Positions 16,731 through 24,478 of a stretch of DNA of 37,237 bases are shown here, one piece after another (the first letter of the stretch is position 1; each line of letters opens with the position of its first letter). Both the position numbers and the translations under genes were made by a program. The DNA is from JALZEG01 sp046263255 (GTDB taxonomy: Bacteria; Actinomycetota; CADDZG01; WHSQ01): NCBI GenBank assembly GCA_046263255.1, contig JBHELD010000060.1, positions 1 to 37,237 of the forward strand, in the 5' to 3' direction. The notes under the pieces are model-generated. The model made no database searches, was not told the origin of the DNA, and was given only the letters and a program-made list of their open reading frames with translations.

Positions 16731-16972
16731 GCCAGCGACACCTCGTACGACTCGATGACGGGGTTGGCCAGGAGCTGCTCGCACATCGCGTCGAGCTTCG
16801 CGCGGGCGTCGGACTCGTCGGACGCGTCGAGGCGGAGCTCGATCGTCTTGCCCACGCGCACCTCCGCGACGCCCTCGTACCCCAGGACCGGAAGCGCCTT
16901 CTCGATCGTCTGACCCTGCGGGTCGGCGATGCCGGGCTTCAGCATGACGTTGACGCGTGCCGTGAACGTCAT
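16727..16972 (-). CDS. purS: Phosphoribosylformylglycinamidine synthase, PurS subunit
   Basis: This 81-residue bridging subunit joins PurL and PurQ. It has the typical pattern ARVNVMLKPGIADPQGQTIE, then KALPVLGYEGVAEVRVGKTIEL and a C-terminal helix ending in NPVIESYEV. The ATG at 16972 overlaps the stop of the upstream membrane protein gene as ATGA. Its presence confirms the three-subunit FGAM synthase. Confidence 0.95.
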   Translation of the reverse strand: MTFTARVNVMLKPGIADPQGQTIEKALPVLGYEGVAEVRVGKTIELRLDASDESDARAKLDAMCEQLLANPVIESYEVSLA

Positions 16973-17661
16973 GCGGCCAACTCCTTCAACGCGGCGAGGC
17001 CGACGAGCAACGCGAGCGCGAGGACGGCGCCGATCCCCGCGGCGAGGGCGACGACCGCTGCCGTTCGCGGGGGGGTGCCGCGGGTCGCGGCATGTGTGCC
17101 TCGCACGAAGACGTACGCCGCCCAGACGGCGAGGCTCACGGCCGCGGCCGTCGACAGCGCGACCCAGGCGGTCGCCACGGAGTCGCCGATCGCGTCGGTC
17201 GTGAACGCGCGGCCTCCGACGAACGCGAGATCGAGCGGGAGCAACAGCGACACGATCGGGACGTGCGGAAAAGCGGAGAGCGCCCACACGGCGCGGAACG
17301 ACCGAGGCGAGGCGGCGTCGGGACCTCCGGCGCGTGAGGCGGCGAAGCTCCAGGCCACCTGCGACGCGACGCCCAGGAGGGCCGCGAGCACGAGCACGGT
17401 CACCAGGATGCTCCAGCGGAAGTCGCGCGCGGGGACCTCGCGGATCCCGAAGAGGCCGCTGACCTTCAGCCACAGGAGGGCGCCCGACGCGCCGGCGACC
17501 GCGCCGAGCGCGTACGTGGAGCGCCCCTCGGCGGAGGCCTCGACCCGTCGCAGGGCCGCGACGAAACCCGTCGCCGGAGCCAGCAACACGCCGCGGACGG
17601 TCGCGCCGAAGTCCGCGGACGCCCCCGGGGCCCGGTGGGTCGAGCCGGCCGTCACGCTCAT
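16969..17661 (-). CDS. Yip1-like integral membrane protein inside the purine operon
   Basis: This 230-residue protein has five predicted membrane segments (around 44-66, 78-103, 120-145, 155-180 and 195-218). AVWALSAFPHVPIVSLLL resembles the conserved helix of the Yip1 superfamily, so that assignment is tentative. It starts 2 nt after the purC stop and its TGA overlaps the purS ATG as ATGA, so it is stitched into the operon. No enzyme motif is seen. A role in transport or in tethering the pathway to the membrane is speculation. Confidence 0.6.
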   Translation of the reverse strand: MSVTAGSTHRAPGASADFGATVRGVLLAPATGFVAALRRVEASAEGRSTYALGAVAGASGALLWLKVSGLFGIREVPARDFRWSILVTVLVLAALLGVASQVAWSFAASRAGGPDAASPRSFRAVWALSAFPHVPIVSLLLPLDLAFVGGRAFTTDAIGDSVATAWVALSTAAAVSLAVWAAYVFVRGTHAATRGTPPRTAAVVALAAGIGAVLALALLVGLAALKELAA

Positions 17662-17663
17662 GC

Positions 17664-18548
17664 TCAGGAGCCGCCGACGACCGAGCGCCAGTGCGACCAG
17701 GAGTTCCCGGTGACCCGCTCGTACGCCTCGACGTACCGCGCGCGCGTCGCGTCGATCACGTCCTGCGGCAGGTCGGGTGGGGGCGGCGAATGGTCCCATC
17801 CGGTCGAGTCGAGCCAGTCCCTCACGTACTGCTTGTCGAACGAGGGCTGCCCGCCCCCCGGCCGGTACTGGTCCTGCGGCCAGAACCGGCTCGAGTCCGG
17901 CGTCAAGACCTCGTCGATCAGGATGACCTCGTCGTCGTAGACGCCGAACTCGAACTTCGTGTCGGCGATGATCACGCCGCGCTCCAGCGCGTTCGCCGCC
18001 GCGGTCGTGTACAGCGCGAGCGCGTACTCCTTCGCCGCGTCGTAGCGATCCTTGCCGGCGATGTCCGCGGCCTGCTCCTCGGTGATGTTCTCGTCGTGTC
18101 CCTCGGTCGCCTTGGTCGACGGCGTCAGCAGCGGCTGCGGGAGCCGGTCGGACTCGGTGAGCCCCGCCGGGAGGGGGATCCCGCAGACGGAGCCGTCGCG
18201 CTTGTACTCGCGCCACCCGGAGCCCGAGAGGTAGCCGCGGACGACGAACTCGACCGGCAGCGGGTCCGCCGCCCTGCAGAGCATCGCCCGGCCCGCGAGG
18301 TCGGGTATCCCGACGTCGGGAAGGTCCGCCGCCGCCACCGAGACCATGTGGTTCGGGCAGATCGACGACATCGTCGTGAGCCAGTGGTGGGTCAGCCCGG
18401 TCAGGACCCGGCCCTTGTCGGGGATGTCCTGCGGGAGCACGACGTCGTACGCGCTGATGCGATCGGTCGCGACGAGGAGCAGCGTCTCCTCGTCCACACG
18501 ATAGATCTCGCGCACCTTGCCGGAGCCGACGTGGACGGGGGTTACCAA
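17664..18548 (-). CDS. purC: SAICAR synthetase
   Basis: This 294-residue enzyme ligates aspartate to CAIR using ATP. HVGSGKVREIY, LLVATDRISAYD, DKGRVLTGL and VEFVVRGYLSGSGW are intact, as is the late DTKFEFG...LIDEVLTPDSSRFW block that holds substrate. The chosen start is TTG at 18548-18546, with GGAGG 9 nt upstream inside the end of purB and only 1 nt after the purB stop. An in-frame ATG at 18593 would overlap purB by 44 nt and add 15 unconserved residues. It is the long, yeast ADE1-like type common in actinobacteria. Confidence 0.93.
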   Translation of the reverse strand: MVTPVHVGSGKVREIYRVDEETLLLVATDRISAYDVVLPQDIPDKGRVLTGLTHHWLTTMSSICPNHMVSVAAADLPDVGIPDLAGRAMLCRAADPLPVEFVVRGYLSGSGWREYKRDGSVCGIPLPAGLTESDRLPQPLLTPSTKATEGHDENITEEQAADIAGKDRYDAAKEYALALYTTAAANALERGVIIADTKFEFGVYDDEVILIDEVLTPDSSRFWPQDQYRPGGGQPSFDKQYVRDWLDSTGWDHSPPPPDLPQDVIDATRARYVEAYERVTGNSWSHWRSVVGGS

Positions 18549-18549
18549 C

Positions 18550-19848
18550 TCAGAGCGCCTCCAATCGTTCCCATACGATCTCCGCCTTCCCAAGATAGCC
18601 CGAGGGGTCGAAGCAGGCCTCGATTTCGTCGGGGTCGAGGTGCTCCGTCACCTGCGGGTCCGACTTCAACAGCTCGGCCAGCGGACGCCCCTCGTCCCAC
18701 GCCGTCATCGAGCTCTTCTGGACCAGCGCGTACGCCTCCTCGCGCTGCAGCGTCCCCTTCGCGAGCAGCGCGGTGAGCACGCCCTGCGAGTGCACGAGCC
18801 CCCACGAGGACTCGAGGTTGCGGCGCATCCGGTCGGCGTGCACGACCATGCCCTCGACGACCCACCGCATCTTCGCAAGCATGTAGTCGAGCAGGATGCA
18901 CGCGTCGGGCAACGTCACCCGCTCCACGGACGAGTGCGAGATGTCCCGCTCGTGCCACAGCGCCACGTTCTCGAACCCGGTCTGAGCGTACGCCCTCAGC
19001 AGCCGGGCGAGGCCCGTGATCCGCTCGCAGACGATCGGGTTGCGCTTGTGGGGCATGGCAGACGACCCCTTCTGCCCCGGCGCGAACGGCTCCTCCACCT
19101 CGCGCACCTCGGTCCTCTGGAGGTGCCGGATCTCCTGTGCGAAGCGCTCGAGGCTCGCGCCGGTGATCGCGATCGCTGCGAGGAAGTCGGCGTGCCGGTC
19201 GCGGGGGACGACCTGTGACGCGGCGTCCTCCCCCCTGAGGCCGAGCCGGTCGCAGACGTAGGCCTCGACCTCTGGCGGGAGCTGCGAGTAGGACCCGACG
19301 GCGCCCGACAGCTTGCCGACCGCGACCCCGTCGCGGGCCCGTCGCAGCCGGTCGCGGTCGCGGGCGAGCTCGAAGACCCATCCGGCGAGCTTCAGCCCGA
19401 ACGCCGTCGGCTCCGCGTGGACGCCGTGGGTGCGCCCCGCCATCAGGGTGTCGCGGTGCTCGAAGGCGCGGCGGCGGACGGTCTCGGTGAGGCGCCCGGT
19501 CTCCTCGACCAGGAGGTCGCCGGCGTCCCTCAGCGCGACCCCCGTCGCCGTGTCGAGCACGTCCGACGAGGTCATGCCGAAGTGGATGTGGCGGCCCGCC
19601 TCGCCCACGTTCTCCCGCACGTTCTCCACGAACGCGACGACGTCGTGCTGGCGCACCGCCTCGATCTCCGCGATCCGGTCGACGTCGAAGGCCGCCTTCT
19701 CCTTGATCTCCGTGAGGTCCTCGACCGGGACCTCGCCGAGACGGACGCGGGCCTCGACCGCGAGCAGCTCGACCTCGAGCCAGCGCGAGAACTTCGCGCG
19801 CTCGGAGAAGATCGCGGCCATCTCGTCGCGGCTGTACCGGGGGATCAC
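18550..19848 (-). CDS. purB: Adenylosuccinate lyase
   Basis: This 432-residue lyase of the fumarase/aspartase superfamily acts twice in purine synthesis, on SAICAR and on adenylosuccinate. TSSDVLDT (93-100), the catalytic-site RTHGVHAEPTAFG with His141, and the mobile signature loop GSSAMPHKRNP (261-271) are all present. The start is GTG at 19848-19846, 6 nt after a TAGGAT box, without SD. It is the first gene of the purB-C-yip1-S-Q-L-F-HK-RR unit. Confidence 0.96.
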   Translation of the reverse strand: MIPRYSRDEMAAIFSERAKFSRWLEVELLAVEARVRLGEVPVEDLTEIKEKAAFDVDRIAEIEAVRQHDVVAFVENVRENVGEAGRHIHFGMTSSDVLDTATGVALRDAGDLLVEETGRLTETVRRRAFEHRDTLMAGRTHGVHAEPTAFGLKLAGWVFELARDRDRLRRARDGVAVGKLSGAVGSYSQLPPEVEAYVCDRLGLRGEDAASQVVPRDRHADFLAAIAITGASLERFAQEIRHLQRTEVREVEEPFAPGQKGSSAMPHKRNPIVCERITGLARLLRAYAQTGFENVALWHERDISHSSVERVTLPDACILLDYMLAKMRWVVEGMVVHADRMRRNLESSWGLVHSQGVLTALLAKGTLQREEAYALVQKSSMTAWDEGRPLAELLKSDPQVTEHLDPDEIEACFDPSGYLGKAEIVWERLEAL

Positions 19849-19854
19849 GGCGTC

Positions 19855-19860
19855 ATCCTA
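19855..19860 (-). promoter_or_regulatory. -10 box of the main purine operon
   Basis: TAGGAT on the minus strand, 6 nt before the purB GTG, implying a leaderless mRNA. No PurR-like box or purine riboswitch is visible in the short upstream gap. Confidence 0.5.
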
Positions 19861-19898
19861 TCGAGAGCCGTGTGCCGCCCGCGGTCTTCCGCCGGCGC

Positions 19899-19933
19899 CG
19901 TCGTTCTCTCCCGCGCGCCGGGAGAAAACGACG
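19899..19933 (-). terminator. Terminator-like hairpin after the small secreted protein gene
   Basis: 15-nt arms CGTCGTTCTCTCCCG (19899-19913) and CGGGAGAAAACGACG (19919-19933) pair with one mismatch around a 5-nt loop. It lies just after the stop at 19940 on the minus strand and separates that gene from purB. There is no U-tract. Confidence 0.6.
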
Positions 19934-19939
19934 TGTTCG

Positions 19940-20137
19940 CTAGGGGCCCGTGTAGATGCAGAAGTTGAGCTCCTGGTACTGGTTGTCCAGGTCGTACCAC
20001 CACACGACGAACCCGCGGGACCCGCCGCCGCTGCACTTGGAGACGCCTGCGCGGGCCACGTCGCCCGCCTGGGCCGAAGTGGCCGGGAGTGCCAGCGCAG
20101 CGGCGACGGCCAGCGACGCAATCAGCTTCTTCATCAT
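19940..20137 (-). CDS. Small secreted protein, unknown function
   Basis: This 65-residue protein starts MMKKLIASLAVAAALALP, a clear signal peptide with cleavage after SAQA. The mature part is about 41 residues, rich in Gly and aromatics (GFVVWWYDLDNQYQEL), with two Cys that could form one disulfide. The ATG at 20137 has AAAGG 5 nt upstream; a GTG at 20143 is an alternative. A TATACA box lies about 40 nt upstream on the same strand. I do not recognise a family. Confidence 0.7.
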   Translation of the reverse strand: MMKKLIASLAVAAALALPATSAQAGDVARAGVSKCSGGGSRGFVVWWYDLDNQYQELNFCIYTGP

Positions 20138-20245
20138 GTCCACCTTTCACGTCTTGACCGCAAAATCGACAGATGTATACCACCCGGACAATTCGGACCG
20201 GGGGGCGCGATACCTCGCGCCCTCGGGGCGGGAGAATCCCTCGGC

Positions 20246-21016
20246 ATGAGCGACTCGATCCGGTTCGACCGTGCCGTCGACTACTACGACCGCACCCGCG
20301 CCCTCACGCCCGGGACGGAGGAGCGAATGGTCGAGGTCCTCGCGCGGGAGCTGCAGGGGCGGGGGCGGTTCCTGGAGATCGGCGCGGGGACGGGGCGGAT
20401 CGCGCTGCCGCTGCGCGCCGCGGGGGTCGACGTGTTCGGGGTCGACCTGTCGGCGCCGATGCTCGAGCGGTTGCTGTCGAAGGGCACTGCTCCGGTCGTG
20501 CTCGGGGACGCGACGCGGCTCCCCTTCCGCGACCGTTCGTTCGGCGCGGCCCTCGCCGTGCACGTGCTGCACCTGATCCCGGCGTGGCGGGGGGCGATCG
20601 CGTAGCTGGCGCGCGTCGTGCGGCCCGGCGGCGTCCTCCTCGTGAGCCAGGGATCCTGGAGCGTCGTCGCGTTCCCCGACGTGATCGAGGTGTTCACGAA
20701 GGCGGCGGGACTGGAGATGCGGCACGTCGGGGTGAACGACGAGGAGGAGCTGGACGACGCGATGGCGGAGGTCGGTGCGCGGGCGCGAGAGCTTGCGACG
20801 ATCACCGACGTGCGCCGCGGGCCGCTGCGGCAGATGGTCGACTCGCTGCGCGAGGGCCTCTACTCGTTCACGTGGCGCGCCGACGAGGCCGCGCGGCACG
20901 CGGCCGCCGGCGTGGCGGAGGGCTACGCGGAGGAGCGGTACGGGAGCCTCGACGAGGAGCGCGACATCCCGACGGAGATGCGGTGGAGGGCCTACGACCT
21001 CCCGGGGGCCTATTGA
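20246..21016 (+). pseudogene. SAM-dependent methyltransferase gene with in-frame TAG
   Basis: The 257-codon frame encodes a class I methyltransferase. Motif I is FLEIGAGTGRIALPL, the acidic loop is VFGVDLSAPM, and GDATRLPFRDRSF and VRPGGVLLVSQGSW follow. One TAG at 20603-20605 interrupts it between GAIA and LARVVRPGG, where relatives usually have Glu (GAG). The reading frame resumes without a shift, so a single G-to-T change explains it. The upstream piece (119 codons) lacks part of the fold. Possible explanations are a young nonsense mutation, a sequencing error or readthrough. The start is the ATG at 20246 after a GGGAG site. Confidence 0.8.
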
Positions 21017-21030
21017 TCGTTAGTTGTAGT

Positions 21031-21175
21031 GACCAGGCAAGTTGTCTACGCGGCTGATAGGTGCCCTGCCCCCGATGGCGGTGTGGCAACGGGCCCCGAG
21101 AAGGCGTCCCTGCGCCGACGACTTCACGCCCGGCGCGATCCGCTAGAGCTTGAGCCCCTCGGACAGCTCCTTTTT
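21031..21175 (+). ncRNA. ssrS: 6S RNA-like regulatory RNA
   Basis: The segment CCGAGAAGGC (21096-21105) then TGCGCCGACGACTTCACGCC (21111-21130) lines up with the E. coli 6S core CCGAGAAGCC...TGCGACGACACATTCACC, recalled from memory. A rod fits by hand: AAGTTGTC (21039-21046) pairs with GACGACTT (21117-21124), GGC (21036-21038) with GCC (21128-21130), a large internal bubble follows, and then GGTGCCC/GGGCCCC with TGCC/GGCA. That is the 6S layout that mimics an open promoter to bind RNA polymerase. The ends are approximate: a TTAGTT box at 21020-21025 could start it and a T-tract could end it. It overlaps the 3' end of purE in antisense. The length (about 145 nt) is short for 6S. Confidence 0.55.
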
Positions 21176-21607
21176 GTAGTCCCTCAGACGGGCCGCCAGC
21201 GCGTCGTCGGCGAGGGCGATCATCTGCGTCGCCAGGACCCCCGCGTTCTTCGCCCCTCCGATCGCCACCGTCGCCACCGGGACGCCCGGCGGCATCTGCA
21301 CGCAGGAGTAGAGCGCGTCGGCCCCGGCGAGGCCCTCCTGGTACAGCGGCACGCCGATGACCGGAAGGATCGTGTGCGCCGCCACCACCCCGGGCAGGTG
21401 CGCCGCGAGGCCGGCCCCCGCGACGATGACCTTCAGCCCCCGGTCGGCCGCGCTGCTCGCGTACTCCGCCACGCGCGCCGGCTTGCGGTGAGCGGACATG
21501 ACCTCGATCTCGTACTCGACGCCGAAGCGGTCGAGGACGGCACCGGCCTTCTCCATGACCGGCATGTCGGAGTCGCTGCCCATCACGATTCCTACGAGTG
21601 CGCTCAC
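21143..21607 (-). CDS. purE: N5-carboxyaminoimidazole ribonucleotide mutase
   Basis: This 154-residue class I PurE converts N5-CAIR to CAIR. The phosphate loop GSDSDMPVM (10-18), the catalytic His40 in SAHRKPARV and the GAGLAAHLPG block are present. The start is GTG at 21607-21605, 5 nt after the purD stop. Class I PurE needs N5-CAIR from PurK, and purK is not in the window. Its 3' end is overlapped by the antisense 6S-like RNA. Confidence 0.95.
   Translation of the reverse strand: MSALVGIVMGSDSDMPVMEKAGAVLDRFGVEYEIEVMSAHRKPARVAEYASSAADRGLKVIVAGAGLAAHLPGVVAAHTILPVIGVPLYQEGLAGADALYSCVQMPPGVPVATVAIGGAKNAGVLATQMIALADDALAARLRDYKKELSEGLKL
21146..21175 (+). terminator. Intrinsic terminator of the 6S-like RNA
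   Basis: GAGCT (21146-21150) pairs with AGCTC (21165-21169), with an inner GAG/CTC pair of arms, followed by C and five T. It is encoded in antisense within the last codons of purE. Confidence 0.45.
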
Positions 21608-21612
21608 GTTCG

Positions 21613-22878
21613 TCAGGCTCCTTCTCGTGTGGTCCTCTCGGCGATGTCACTGCGGTAGTAGGCGTTGTCGAAGCCGATCGCGGCCGCGGCGTCGTACGCG
21701 CGCGCGCGCGCCGCGTCGAAGTCGTCGCCGAGGCCGGTCACCGCGAGCACGCGGCCCCCCGCGGTCACGATCGAGCCCTCGACCGCGCGCGTGCCCGCGT
21801 GGAAGACCACGACGTCGTCCATCGCTGCTACGCGGTCGAGGCCCTCGACGACGAAGCCCGTGTCGTAGTCGCCGGGATATCCCTCGCTCGCGACGACCAC
21901 GGTGACGGCCGCGCGCGGCGACCACTCGAGCTTCACCCCCGACAGCTCTCCGGACGCGGCCGCTATCACCGCCTCGCCGAGGTCCGACGCCACCCGCGGC
22001 AGCAGCGCCTGCGTCTCGGGGTCGCCGAAGCGCGCGTTGAACTCGATCACCTTCGGCCCCTCGGGCGTCAGGATCATCCCGGCGTACAGCGCACCGACGA
22101 ACGGAGCGCCGGCCGCGGCGGTCGCGGCGACCATCGGCTCGAGGACGTCCGCGACGATCTGCTCCGCGACGATCGGGGGGCACGCGGGGACGGGGCTGTA
22201 CGAGCCCATGCCGCCGGTGTTCGGCCCCTCGTCGCCGTCGCGAGCGCGCTTGTAGTCCTGCGCGGGCTCGCACGGCACGACCGTCGACCCGTCCGTGAGA
22301 GCGATCAGCGAGACCTCCTCACCCGAGAGGAACTCCTCTATCAGGACGGACCGCGCGCCGCCCGCGGGAAGCCGTTCCTCGACCGCACGCACCGCCTCGG
22401 CCCGGTCCTCGGTGACCACCACGCCCTTGCCGGCCGCGAGGCCGTCGGCCTTGACGACGTAGGGGGGGCCGAGACGGTCCAGGTACGCGACGGCCTCGGC
22501 GACGGAGGTGAACGTCTCGGCCGCCCCGGTCGCGATCCCGGCCTCGGCCATGAGATTCTTCGCGTGACTCTTCGACGCCTCGACGCGCGCGGCCGCGGCA
22601 TCCGGGCCGAACACCAGCCGTCCGTCCGCGCGCAAGGCGTCGCCGACGGCGGCGGCCAGCGGGGCCTCCGGCCCCACGACGACCAGGCGCGCGTCGAGGT
22701 GCCGGGCGAGGTCGAGCACCGCTTCGGGATCGCACGGGTCGGCCGGAGCAAGGGCCGCGACCTCCGCGATCCCGGGGTTCCCCGGCGCGGCCACGACCTC
22801 GTCGACCGAGGCGGAGCGGGACAGCGCCCACGCGAGCACGCTCTCGCGGCCTCCGGAGCCCAGCAGCAGAGTCCTCAA
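21613..22878 (-). CDS. purD: Phosphoribosylamine-glycine ligase
   Basis: This 421-residue ATP-grasp enzyme makes GAR from phosphoribosylamine, glycine and ATP. RTLLLGSGGRESVLAW opens the protein; the ATP-grasp parts YVVKADGLAAGKGVVV, GPNTGGMGSYSPVP and VIEFNARFGDPETQ are intact. The start is TTG at 22878-22876, overlapping the purA stop as TTGA, with GGGGAGG 5 nt upstream. Confidence 0.95.
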   Translation of the reverse strand: MRTLLLGSGGRESVLAWALSRSASVDEVVAAPGNPGIAEVAALAPADPCDPEAVLDLARHLDARLVVVGPEAPLAAAVGDALRADGRLVFGPDAAAARVEASKSHAKNLMAEAGIATGAAETFTSVAEAVAYLDRLGPPYVVKADGLAAGKGVVVTEDRAEAVRAVEERLPAGGARSVLIEEFLSGEEVSLIALTDGSTVVPCEPAQDYKRARDGDEGPNTGGMGSYSPVPACPPIVAEQIVADVLEPMVAATAAAGAPFVGALYAGMILTPEGPKVIEFNARFGDPETQALLPRVASDLGEAVIAAASGELSGVKLEWSPRAAVTVVVASEGYPGDYDTGFVVEGLDRVAAMDDVVVFHAGTRAVEGSIVTAGGRVLAVTGLGDDFDAARARAYDAAAAIGFDNAYYRSDIAERTTREGA

Positions 22879-24158
22879 GCGGCCTCCCCCAGCGACACCA
22901 TCTGGTCGCGCCCGGGGCCCACGGACGCCCACGAGACCGGCACGCGGCAGAGGGATTCCAGGGCCTCCAGGTACGCCCGCGCCTCTTTCGGCAGGTCGTC
23001 CAGGGAGCGAGCCGAGGTGAGGTCGTCGCCCCACCCCGGCAGCTCCTCGAAGATCGGGTGGCACTTGTTGAAGATCGTCTGGTGCGGAGGGAACTCCTCG
23101 TAGCGCCTGCCCTCGTGCTCGTACGCGACGCACACCGGGATCCGATCGAAGTGCGACAGCACGTCGAGCTTCGTGATCACGAGCTCGGTCAGGGTGTTCA
23201 GCCGTGCCGCATACCGCGCCGCCACCGCGTCGAACCAACCGCAGCGGCGCTTGCGTCCCGTCGTCGTCCCGTACTCGCCGCCGGCCTCCACCAGCACCTC
23301 GGCGTCCGCGGGGTCGGCCTCGGAGGGGAACGGTCCCGACCCCACCCTCGTGCAGTACGCCTTCGCGATCCCCACGACGCGCGTGATGTCGCGCGGCCCC
23401 ACGCCCGCGCCCGCGCACGCGCCTCCCGCGATCGGGTTCGACGACGTCACGAAGGGATACGTCCCGTGGTCGAGGTCCAGCATCGTCGCCTGCGCTCCCT
23501 CGAACATCACCGACCGCCCCTCGTCGAGGGCGTGCTGGACGAACAGCGCGGTGTCGGCGATGTGCGGCGCAAGACGCTGCGCGTACGAGCGGTACTCCTC
23601 CTCGATCGTCGCCTGGTCGAGCGGGAGCCGCCCGTACACGCGCGTGAGGAGGAGGTTCTTCTCCTTCAGCGCGACCGTCAGCTTCTCGGAGAAGATCTTC
23701 GGGTCGAGCAGGTCCTGCACGCGCAGCCCGATGCGCGCGGCCTTGTCCGCGTACGTCGGCCCGATGCCGCGCTTCGTCGTCCCGAGCCGGTTCTTGCCGA
23801 GGCGGCGCTCCGTGACCGTGTCGAGCTCGAGGTGGTACGGCATCACCAGGTGGGCGTTCCCCGACAGCAGCAGGCGCGCGGGATCGACGCCGCGACCGGC
23901 CAGGTTGTCCATCTCCTCGATCAGCACCTGCGGGTTCACGACCACGCCGGGGCCGATGACGGGCGTGCAGTGGGGGTAGAGGATGCCGGTGGGCACGAGG
24001 TGGAGGGCGTAACGCTCGCCGTCGACGACGATCGTGTGGCCCGCGTTGTTGCCGCCCTGGTAGCGGACGACCACGTCGGTGCGCTCCGCGAGGAGGTCGG
24101 TGACCTTCCCCTTGCCCTCGTCGCCCCACTGGATGCCGACGAGGGCGGTGCCCGGCAT
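22875..24158 (-). CDS. purA: Adenylosuccinate synthetase
   Basis: This 427-residue GTP-dependent enzyme converts IMP and aspartate to adenylosuccinate. The N-terminal loop VGIQWGDEGKGKVTDLLAE, the NNAGHT block, GTTKRGIGPTYADK, the GTYPFVTSSNP segment and TTTGRKRRCGWFD are intact. The ATG at 24158-24156 lies 2 nt after the dodecin stop. Its product is the substrate of PurB, encoded in the other purine block. Confidence 0.96.
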   Translation of the reverse strand: MPGTALVGIQWGDEGKGKVTDLLAERTDVVVRYQGGNNAGHTIVVDGERYALHLVPTGILYPHCTPVIGPGVVVNPQVLIEEMDNLAGRGVDPARLLLSGNAHLVMPYHLELDTVTERRLGKNRLGTTKRGIGPTYADKAARIGLRVQDLLDPKIFSEKLTVALKEKNLLLTRVYGRLPLDQATIEEEYRSYAQRLAPHIADTALFVQHALDEGRSVMFEGAQATMLDLDHGTYPFVTSSNPIAGGACAGAGVGPRDITRVVGIAKAYCTRVGSGPFPSEADPADAEVLVEAGGEYGTTTGRKRRCGWFDAVAARYAARLNTLTELVITKLDVLSHFDRIPVCVAYEHEGRRYEEFPPHQTIFNKCHPIFEELPGWGDDLTSARSLDDLPKEARAYLEALESLCRVPVSWASVGPGRDQMVSLGEAA

Positions 24159-24160
24159 CG

Positions 24161-24364
24161 CTACCGCTCGATCCGGAACTTGATCCGGACGTGCGTCAGG
24201 TACTCGCTGATCGCTCCGTCGGAGACGTTGCAGGAGGTGTCGAGGACTTCCATGCCGGTGATGCCGCGGATCGTCTTGGAGGCCTCGGCGAGCGCCTGGT
24301 TCGCGGCGTCCCTCCACGACTCCGACGACACGCCTACCAGGTCGATCGTCTTGATCACGGCCAT
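24161..24364 (-). CDS. Dodecin family flavin-binding protein
   Basis: This 67-residue protein matches dodecin in length and pattern: VIKTIDLVGVSSESWRDAANQALAEA, then IRGITGMEVLDTSCNV and a closing beta strand THVRIKFRIE. Dodecins form 12-mers that store FMN or riboflavin and limit flavin photochemistry. The position that stacks flavin as Trp in archaeal dodecin is Met here. It leads the purA-purD-purE genes, an unusual partner. The ATG has an AGGTG site. Confidence 0.85.
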   Translation of the reverse strand: MAVIKTIDLVGVSSESWRDAANQALAEASKTIRGITGMEVLDTSCNVSDGAISEYLTHVRIKFRIER

Positions 24365-24401
24365 TGAGCACCTCGCTGATCGTCGTCTCGCGAACGCGGC
24401 G

Positions 24402-24407
24402 ATTGTA
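24402..24407 (-). promoter_or_regulatory. -10 box upstream of dodecin-purA-purD-purE
   Basis: TACAAT on the minus strand gives a leader of about 30 nt before the dodecin ATG. No convincing -35 is seen. Confidence 0.45.
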
Positions 24408-24435
24408 TCCAGCGAGACCTTCGCGGCTCCCACGG

Positions 24436-24453
24436 CGTCTCTAGACGTATAAG
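24436..24453 (+). promoter_or_regulatory. Inverted repeat and -10 candidate of the ECF sigma gene
   Basis: CGTCT (24436-24440) and AGACG (24443-24447) flank a 2-nt centre and abut TATAAG (24448-24453), 25 nt before the GTG at 24479. This could be an operator at the core promoter. Confidence 0.35.
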
Positions 24454-24478
24454 GACGACCGGCGACGGGATCAAGACG

